Assembly (NCBI GenBank): GCA_947623755.1
Contig: CANQHB010000031.1
Coordinates: forward strand, 1-8,951
Origin: an uncultured Bacilli bacterium
Lineage (GTDB): Bacteria; Bacillota_I; Bacilli_A; RF39; UBA660
DNA length: 8,951 bases
Direction: 5' to 3'
Positions 1-5,004 of the stretch are shown piece by piece. Below the pieces are notes generated by a model. That model had not been told where the DNA came from. It saw only the letters and a list, made by a program, of their open reading frames with translations, and did no database searches. Each line of letters opens with the position of its first letter. The stretch's first letter is position 1. The translations under genes and the position numbers were made by a program.

Positions 1-46
1 ATCAATCTAATATTACATGTATTAACGATATTGAAAAGTAATATCT

Positions 47-73
47 AAAAGAAAGAGCAATCTTTCTTTTTTT
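47..73 (+). terminator. Rho-independent terminator of an upstream gene
   Basis: A perfect 10-bp stem (47-56 with 61-70, AAAAGAAAGA/TCTTTCTTTT) closes on a GCAA tetraloop of the stable GNRA class, and T residues continue to 73. The stem is AT-rich but perfect, and the T-run lies on the plus strand. It therefore most likely ends a plus-strand gene lying left of the window. No coding end is visible in positions 1-46, which also contain a small 6-bp dyad (27-32/40-45). Confidence 0.65.
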
Positions 74-78
74 AGAAA

Positions 79-148
79 AAAGTTTTTTTGATGTATCAAA
101 AAAAGTATTCAAAAGTACAAAGTTATTTTGATACATCAAAAAAACTTT
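79..148. repeat. Large AT-rich inverted repeat (23-bp perfect arms)
   Basis: Arms 79-101 and 126-148 are perfect reverse complements over 23 bp, around a 24-base spacer. Each arm also contains its own near-palindrome of the form TTTTGAT-NN-ATCAAAA (centre GT at 93-94, AC at 133-134), so the element reads as two operator-like dyads about 40 bp apart facing each other. No T-tract follows the outer hairpin on either strand beyond the arms themselves, so a simple terminator is not the best reading. Function is unknown: it could be paired binding sites, a cruciform-forming element, or the remnant of a small mobile element. The 1-325 stretch contains no credible gene. Confidence 0.7.
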
Positions 149-248
149 ACAAAAAATTCCTTTTATATTAATTAAATATTCTTGCATTTTTCTAAATAAT
201 ATTGTAATATATTTATATAACATATAGTAATACATAATATAATATGTT

Positions 249-288
249 TTGACAACTTTTGTCGAACCTAATGAAATTTATTTATATT
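249..288 (+). promoter_or_regulatory. Promoter region of the gene at 326, with a small dyad
   Basis: Two overlapping sigma-A style options are visible. One is TTGACA (249-254), 17 bases, then TGAAAT (272-277). The other is TTGTCG (259-264), 18 bases, then TATATT (283-288). A dyad GACAA-CTT-TTGTC spans 251-263 and overlaps both -35 elements, so a repressor or activator could act here. TGTCGAA at 260-266 matches the Spo0A box consensus, but a 7-mer can occur by chance. I cannot choose between the two promoters from sequence alone. A modest ribosome binding site, AAAGGA (310-315), precedes the ATG at 326. Confidence 0.45.
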
Positions 289-325
289 TGTATTACAATG
301 TTAAAAAGAAAAGGATAATCATATT

Positions 326-1735
326 ATGAAAAGAATATTTATATCTACTATTTTAATAGTAGGATTGTTAATGTGTATAATTACACTAAAACCCAAGACT
401 AATTACCAAGAATTAGATAGTAAAGAACTAAAATCATCTAACTTAATAGGAATATACCTGAAAGATACAGGAGACTACTATCAAGTAAAAGAATTACCAA
501 GTGAAGGTAATTATGCATTAAATAAAGAAAAAAGTTACTGTCTAAAACCAGACAGCAAAGATACTAAAATAAATGATATGCTTGAATACAATCCAACAAG
601 TAAAACTCTAAGTGTTTCAAAATTAGCCGATAATAACACTAAATGCTATTTATATTTTGATTTAAATTTGACGCCTTCGGAAAAAAATTTAGCTAAGCTT
701 AATTTAACAAAATCAAAAGAAGGATGTCCAAATATAATAGATGGTATAACTCAAGTTACAGGGCCCGAAAATTCTCAAAATTTAATATGTAGTGCCGAAG
801 ATGATGACGGAGAAAGCATATATTTTCGAGGAACAACAAAAAATAATTGGGTTAAGTTTGGACAAACAAAAAATAATGAAGATATATGGTGGCGAATCAT
901 CCGAATAAATGGTAATGGAACCATAAGATTAATATATGCCGGAGTAGGCTCGGATTTTGGAACAACTGGAAATGGAACAAATGCTATAAAAGCTGTATAT
1001 AATACAAAATTTCAAGATAATACATATGTTGGGTTTTATTATGGTTCAGAAGGAGGTTCTAATTATAATAGTACTCATTCAAATACAACAAAAAGTAATA
1101 TTGTAACAGAATTAGAAAAATGGTTCAATGAAACAGATTTGTCAACAACAAATAGAAACAAAATAGATAATGATACAGGATTTTGTAATGATAGGCAACC
1201 ATCAACTAGTAAGACAAGTATAAATGGTCAAGGAGGAACTGGAACAACAGAAACGTATTATGGGGCATATATAAGATTAGCATCAGGAAAAGATGGCAAT
1301 CAAATACCAACCTTAAAATGCAGTAGTACAGGAAAAGGAGATGCTGTCTATAATAGAGATTATTTTACAGTAAAAAATGCAACTCAAGGGAATAGAAAAC
1401 TAGATGTACCAGTAGGATTAATAACAGCAGATGAAGTAGTATTGGCTGGTGGTTCTGCTAAAGAATATGACAAAGGCAGTTGGCTATTTATAGAAGCAAA
1501 CTTTTGGACTATGTCACCTTATTACATATCATTTCTAGCGAGCGCTAATGACTGGCGTGGTTATGATGCTTATATGACAGATTTTAATATACTTGGAATG
1601 GCAACCGAAGAATTGGTGGTTTTTGAGTCTGGTGTGCGTCCAGTAATAAATCTTAAAGCCGATACACAATTTGAACCTAGTAACAATAATGGAGAATGGG
1701 GTACAACCACAAATCCATACATAGTAAGTGAATAA
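326..1735 (+). CDS. Secreted/anchored protein with a C-type-lectin-like (DUF6273-like) C-terminus
   Basis: This 469-residue protein has a short positive N-terminus and one hydrophobic segment (about 4-21), so it is either a signal peptide or a membrane anchor. Cys17 follows LLM and is not a convincing lipobox. An N-terminal module (about 40-112, Y/C-rich, ending KCYLYFDL) precedes a segment with WWRIIRINGNGTIRLIY (188-204), TGFCNDRQPSTS (284-295), TYYGAYIRL (310-318) and GLITADEVVLAGG (364-376). The C-terminus runs WTMSPYY (394-400), then a divergent stretch, then GVRPVINLKAD (436-446). From memory, this pattern recurs in large paralogous families of uncultured gut Bacilli, and the WTxSPY...GVRPVINL end resembles DUF6273 or C-type-lectin-like folds. 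Function is unknown; surface binding or adhesion is a guess. Codon use leans to ATA, AGA and ACA, unlike the genes downstream, so it may have been acquired separately. It stands alone between its own promoter and terminator. Confidence 0.8.
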   Translation: MKRIFISTILIVGLLMCIITLKPKTNYQELDSKELKSSNLIGIYLKDTGDYYQVKELPSEGNYALNKEKSYCLKPDSKDTKINDMLEYNPTSKTLSVSKLADNNTKCYLYFDLNLTPSEKNLAKLNLTKSKEGCPNIIDGITQVTGPENSQNLICSAEDDDGESIYFRGTTKNNWVKFGQTKNNEDIWWRIIRINGNGTIRLIYAGVGSDFGTTGNGTNAIKAVYNTKFQDNTYVGFYYGSEGGSNYNSTHSNTTKSNIVTELEKWFNETDLSTTNRNKIDNDTGFCNDRQPSTSKTSINGQGGTGTTETYYGAYIRLASGKDGNQIPTLKCSSTGKGDAVYNRDYFTVKNATQGNRKLDVPVGLITADEVVLAGGSAKEYDKGSWLFIEANFWTMSPYYISFLASANDWRGYDAYMTDFNILGMATEELVVFESGVRPVINLKADTQFEPSNNNGEWGTTTNPYIVSE

Positions 1736-1764
1736 CAATTAAATGGAATGTAGTATTATAAAAT

Positions 1765-1794
1765 AATAATGGGTTACATACTCATTATTTTTTT
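1765..1794 (+). terminator. Rho-independent terminator after the gene ending at 1735
   Basis: A 10-bp stem (1765-1774 with 1780-1789, including one G-U pair) closes on a TACAT loop and runs into seven T residues (1788-1794). It lies 30 bases after the stop codon and separates this gene from the lgt operon. Confidence 0.75.
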
Positions 1795-1810
1795 AATAAT
1801 CTTAATAAAT

Positions 1811-1839
1811 TTGACTTAGTAAATAAAATAAGATATAAT
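1811..1839 (+). promoter_or_regulatory. Promoter of the lgt-trxB operon
   Basis: TTGACT (1811-1816) and a perfect TATAAT (1834-1839) are separated by 17 bases, a near-consensus sigma-A promoter. Transcription would start near 1846, leaving a leader of about 40 bases with the ribosome binding site AAAGGA (1871-1876), nine bases before the ATG at 1886. Confidence 0.8.
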
Positions 1840-1885
1840 TTAAAAGTATTAAAACATTTAAGACAATTAGAAAGGAAAATAATTT

Positions 1886-2695
1886 ATGAATCCAGTCATG
1901 TTTAGTATCCTTGGTGTTGAAGTAAAGTGGTATTCTATGCTTATATTAATAGGTATAATAATAGGGGTACTCTTAGTAATAAAAGAATCTAAGAAATTTA
2001 AAATTCCATATGATGATATCTTTAATATGTGTTTTTATGCTATAATTTTTGGTATTATTGGTGCTAGACTTTATTATGTTTTATTTAATTTATCTTATTA
2101 TCGCTATAATCTTCTAGAAATTATTGAAATCTGGAATGGTGGTCTAGCTATTCATGGAGGTATCATCGCCGGGGCTTTAACTGTTATTGTTTATGCCAAA
2201 AAACACCATTTAAATTTTATTCGTTTATTTGATATTGTTACTCCTTCATTGATTCTTGCTCAAGCTATTGGCCGGTGGGGTAATTTCTTTAATAGTGAAG
2301 CTCATGGTTTTGCAACTACTTTAGTTGAATTACAAAAATATTATGTTCCGGAATTTGTAATTAAAGGTATGTATATTAATGGTGTTTATTATTTACCTAC
2401 TTTCTATTTTGAATCTTTATGGTGTCTTTTAGGTTTTATTATTTTATTAATAATTCGTAATCTTAAATATAACAAAGTTGGAACAACTTCTGCTATTTAT
2501 TTAATGTGGTATAGTTTTGGTCGTTTCTTTATTGAAGCTTGGCGTACCGATTCTTTAATGCTTGGCGGTTTTAAGGTTGCTCAACTAGTCTCTGCGACTT
2601 TATTTATAAGTTCTTTAATCTATTTAATTTATATTTATAGTCGTGGTAAATATACTAATTTATATAATGATATTAATAAAGGAAGGGTAAATTAA
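1886..2695 (+). CDS. lgt: Prolipoprotein diacylglyceryl transferase
   Basis: Lgt transfers a diacylglyceryl group from phosphatidylglycerol to the lipobox cysteine of prelipoproteins at the cytoplasmic membrane, the first step of lipoprotein maturation. At 269 residues it has the usual family length, with about seven hydrophobic segments. Family landmarks are visible: GARLYYV (59-65), WNGGLAIHGG (83-92, with the conserved His90), the Lgt signature GRWGNFFNSEAHG (129-141, Arg130, Asn133 and Glu138 corresponding to the known catalytic/lipid-binding region), and YSFGRFFIEAWR (209-220, Tyr209/Arg213). The start is supported by a well-spaced AAAGGA site. It is first in an operon with the trxB-like gene one base downstream. 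Lgt and trxB also lie near each other in several Firmicutes genomes as I recall them. No key residue is missing. Confidence 0.97.
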   Translation: MNPVMFSILGVEVKWYSMLILIGIIIGVLLVIKESKKFKIPYDDIFNMCFYAIIFGIIGARLYYVLFNLSYYRYNLLEIIEIWNGGLAIHGGIIAGALTVIVYAKKHHLNFIRLFDIVTPSLILAQAIGRWGNFFNSEAHGFATTLVELQKYYVPEFVIKGMYINGVYYLPTFYFESLWCLLGFIILLIIRNLKYNKVGTTSAIYLMWYSFGRFFIEAWRTDSLMLGGFKVAQLVSATLFISSLIYLIYIYSRGKYTNLYNDINKGRVN

Positions 2696-2696
2696 T

Positions 2697-3575
2697 ATGT
2701 ATGATTTAATAATTATTGGCATGGGTATATCAGGTATAAGTGCGGCTATATATGCTAAAAGAGCGGGCCTTAATGTTTTAATGCTTGAGGGTAATGCTCC
2801 CGGAGGTACTATCAATAAAATTGCTGAAATTAATAATTATCCGGGTTTTAAAAGTATAAGTGGTCCCACTTTAGCTGAAAATTTATTTGAAAGCATTAAT
2901 GCTTTAAATATTCCCTATAAATTAGAACAAGTAACAGACGTTATCTTAGAAAGTACTAAAACTATTAAAACTAAAAACAATGTTTATCAAAGTAAGTATT
3001 TATTAATTGCTACCGGTCGTACTCCTAAATTATTAAATATTCCTGATATTGAAAAATATCTAGGTCAAGGAATAAGTACTTGTGCTTTATGTGATGGGCC
3101 TTTTTATAAAGGCAAAGACGTCGCTCTAGTCGGGGGAGGCTCCTCAGCTTTATCCGAAGCTCTTTATTTGGCTAAAATTGTAAACAAAGTATATTTAATT
3201 CATCGTCGCAGTGAATTTCGGGGTGAAGATACTTTAATTAAAGAAGTAGAAGCTAAAAACAATATTGAATTAATCTTAAACGAAGAAGTAACGTCTTTAA
3301 TTACTGATAATAATACTTTAGTCGGAGTAAACTTAAAAAATCGTAAACTTTCTATTTCCGGTTTATTTATCTATATTGGAAGTACCCCTAATACAGCGTT
3401 TTTAGAAAATACTCATATCAAGTTAGATAATGGCTATATTGTTGTAAATGAAAACTATGAAACTAATATTCCCGGTGTTTATGCTAGTGGTGACTGCCTA
3501 AAAAAAGAAGTTTATCAAATTATTAATGGGGCAAGTGAAGGTGCTCTTGCTGCTCTAAATATTTCTAAAAATTAA
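2697..3575 (+). CDS. trxB: Thioredoxin reductase-like FAD/NAD(P)H disulfide oxidoreductase
   Basis: This enzyme is expected to pass electrons from NADPH through FAD to a CxxC pair and on to thioredoxin in the cytoplasm. Its 292 residues are slightly short for TrxB (about 305-320). Landmarks in order: the FAD-binding GMGISG (8-13), YPGF (48-51), ATG (105-107), the redox motif CALCDG (129-134; the usual form is CATCDG), the NADPH-binding GGGSSALSEA (146-155) and HRRSEFR (169-175), and the second FAD motif GDC (265-267) followed by a short C-terminal NGASEGALAALN (277-288). The HRR signature favours NADPH over the ferredoxin-dependent relatives. GGT at 36-38 replaces the common GGQ. The ATG lies one base after the lgt stop, with GGAAGGG upstream inside the end of lgt, so translation is likely coupled. 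Confidence 0.92.
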   Translation: MYDLIIIGMGISGISAAIYAKRAGLNVLMLEGNAPGGTINKIAEINNYPGFKSISGPTLAENLFESINALNIPYKLEQVTDVILESTKTIKTKNNVYQSKYLLIATGRTPKLLNIPDIEKYLGQGISTCALCDGPFYKGKDVALVGGGSSALSEALYLAKIVNKVYLIHRRSEFRGEDTLIKEVEAKNNIELILNEEVTSLITDNNTLVGVNLKNRKLSISGLFIYIGSTPNTAFLENTHIKLDNGYIVVNENYETNIPGVYASGDCLKKEVYQIINGASEGALAALNISKN

Positions 3576-3580
3576 AAAAA

Positions 3581-3631
3581 CGTGCAAAATGCACGAAAAA
3601 ACATATAAAAAACGTACAAAATGCACGAAAA
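3581..3631. repeat. Two 32-bp-spaced copies of a palindromic motif (putative operator pair)
   Basis: CGTGCAAAATGCACG (3581-3595) is a perfect palindromic stem (CGTGCA/TGCACG around AAA). A second copy, CGTACAAAATGCACG (3613-3627), differs at one base, and both are followed by AAAA, giving a 19-base repeat. The centres (3588 and 3620) are 32 bp apart, close to three helical turns, and lie about 81 and 49 bases before the predicted ATPase transcription start. This geometry fits two protein dimers binding one DNA face. As RNA, copy 1 could also fold as a 6-bp hairpin just after the trxB stop. Confidence 0.65.
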
Positions 3632-3654
3632 TCTTGATTTTTGGCATTTTTTTT
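3622..3654 (+). terminator. Probable terminator of the lgt-trxB operon
   Basis: A stem pairs 3622-3632 with 3637-3646 (TGC, bulged A, CGAAAAT against ATTTTTGGCA, one G-U pair) around a CTTG loop and is followed directly by eight T residues (3647-3654). It begins inside the second palindrome copy and overlaps the -35 of the next promoter, so three signals share the same bases. Confidence 0.6.
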
Positions 3655-3662
3655 GCTAAAAT
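3634..3662 (+). promoter_or_regulatory. Promoter of the AAA ATPase gene
   Basis: TTGATT (3634-3639), a 17-base spacer and TAAAAT (3657-3662) form a good sigma-A promoter. A TGC just before the -10 (3654-3656) supplies an extended -10. The predicted start near 3669 leaves a leader of only about 16 bases, with the ribosome binding site AAAGAGG (3671-3677) seven bases before ATG 3685. This promoter supports 3685 over the in-frame upstream ATG at 3589, which would lie ahead of the transcription start. Confidence 0.65.
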
Positions 3663-3684
3663 CATCTTAGAAAGAGGTATTTTT

Positions 3685-4995
3685 ATGTATAGAAATATTA
3701 TAACTGAATTATTAAAATGGAAAGAAAATCCCAAAATGCCTTTAATGTTAATCGGGGCAAGACAAACTGGTAAAACTTATATTTTAAATGAATTTTGTCA
3801 AAAAAAGTTTCCTAATTATATTTACATTAATTTAGAATCTCAAAAGGAATACCAAGAAATATTTGAAAAAACCATCAAACCTGAAGAAATAATAAAAGAT
3901 ATTGAATTGTTAAGAAATAGACCCATCGATATTACTAATACTGTAATTTTCTTTGATGAAATTCAAGTTAGTGAAAAAGCTATCACCTCTTTAAAATATT
4001 TTTGTGAAAGCCCCCAAGAATATAAAATCGTTTGTGCTGGTTCTTTATTAGGCGTCAAAATTAATAGGTTTTCTTCTTCTTTCCCAGTAGGGAAAGTTAT
4101 TATTAAATATTTATATCCTATGAATTTTGAAGAATTTTTAATTGCCAGTCATGAAAACCTTTTAATTGCCGAAATAAAAAATCATTTTAATAATAATGAG
4201 CCTCTATTATCAAGTCTTCATAATAAAGCATTAGAACTATATCAAAATTATCTCATCTTAGGTGGCATGCCTGCTTTAGTTCAAGACTATTTAAATAAAA
4301 ATTGTCAAATTAGTGAAGTAAATTTTGACCTTCAAAATTATATAGTATATTCATATATGGCCGATATGAATAAATATACTGAAAATACCGAAAGTATTAA
4401 AATAAACCAAATATATAGTGCAATTCCCAAAGAATTAGCCCGCGAAAATAATACTTTTAAATATAGTTTAATTGATAAGAATGCTCGAAAAATTAGATAT
4501 GAAAGTAGTATTGATTGGCTTATTGCTAGTAATATGCTTTTAAAATGTAATTTAGTTGAAAACAATATATCCCCTTTAAAAGCATATATAAGTAATGATA
4601 AATTTAAAATGTACTTAAGTGATACAGGTCTTTTAAGAAGTTTAGCTAATATTGATTATACTGAAATATTATTAGATAAAAATGCCATGTTTAAAGGGAT
4701 ATTAACAGAAAACTATGTTGCCAATGAATTATATTATATCTTTAATGAATTATACTATTATCGCTTTCTTAACTATGAAATAGATTTCTTAATAAAAATT
4801 GATGGTGATATTATTCCTGTTGAAGTAAAATCTAGTCGTCGCACCTCCAGTAAAAGTTTAACTGAGTATCAAAAAAAATATAATCCTAAATATAGTATTA
4901 GAATTTCAACCAAAAATTTTGGCTTTGAAAATAATATTAAATCAATTCCCTTATATGCAATTTTTTGCCTAAATAAAACCACTATTCTAACGTAG
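3685..4995 (+). CDS. AAA-type ATPase with DUF4143 C-terminal domain
   Basis: The 436-residue protein has an N-terminal P-loop ATPase: Walker A GARQTGKT (24-31), Walker B TVIFFDEIQ (86-94) and a sensor-like CAGSLLG (117-123). GGMP (193-196) and DTGLL (313-317) lie in the middle part. The C-terminal region contains GILTENYVANEL (338-349) and EIDFLI...IPVEVKSS (365-384), which matches the Asp...Glu-x-Lys layout of PD-(D/E)XK nuclease folds seen in DUF4143 proteins. These ATPases are widespread, often present in many copies in gut bacteria and archaea, and their role is poorly known; a DNA-related or defence/accessory role is inference. The reading frame is open back to ATG 3589, but residues from that start would be encoded by the palindromes and lie before the promoter. 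ATG 3685 has a proper ribosome binding site and matches the typical family N-terminus. The last codons lie inside a shared terminator and overlap the convergent gene. Confidence 0.88.
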   Translation: MYRNIITELLKWKENPKMPLMLIGARQTGKTYILNEFCQKKFPNYIYINLESQKEYQEIFEKTIKPEEIIKDIELLRNRPIDITNTVIFFDEIQVSEKAITSLKYFCESPQEYKIVCAGSLLGVKINRFSSSFPVGKVIIKYLYPMNFEEFLIASHENLLIAEIKNHFNNNEPLLSSLHNKALELYQNYLILGGMPALVQDYLNKNCQISEVNFDLQNYIVYSYMADMNKYTENTESIKINQIYSAIPKELARENNTFKYSLIDKNARKIRYESSIDWLIASNMLLKCNLVENNISPLKAYISNDKFKMYLSDTGLLRSLANIDYTEILLDKNAMFKGILTENYVANELYYIFNELYYYRFLNYEIDFLIKIDGDIIPVEVKSSRRTSSKSLTEYQKKYNPKYSIRISTKNFGFENNIKSIPLYAIFCLNKTTILT

Positions 4996-5004
4996 TGGTT
5001 TTAT
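4973..5004. terminator. Bidirectional terminator within both convergent coding ends
   Basis: A perfect 12-bp stem (4973-4984 with 4993-5004, ATAAAACCACTA/TAGTGGTTTTAT) closes on an 8-base loop. Each strand has a U-rich 3' arm, so it can end transcription from both directions. Both stop codons lie in it: TAG at 4993-4995 for the plus gene and its mirror at 4984-4982 for the minus gene. Confidence 0.85.

Noticed and set aside
2..235. Minus-strand 77-residue open frame at the left edge
   Set aside because: It crosses the terminator and the inverted repeat, has a low-complexity Phe/Ile/Lys/Tyr composition and no ribosome binding site pattern.
3574..3601. First palindrome as a minus-strand Rho-independent terminator (hairpin then T7 on the minus strand)
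   Set aside because: The nearest minus-strand gene already ends at 4982 at a strong terminator and no other minus-strand gene lies between, so a terminator here would have nothing to stop. The duplicated, phased copies suit a binding site better.
3589..3684. N-terminal extension of the ATPase from ATG 3589 (32 extra residues)
   Set aside because: The extension is encoded by the palindromic repeats, the terminator and the promoter, has no ribosome binding site, and lies before the predicted transcription start. ATG 3685 has AAAGAGG at good spacing.
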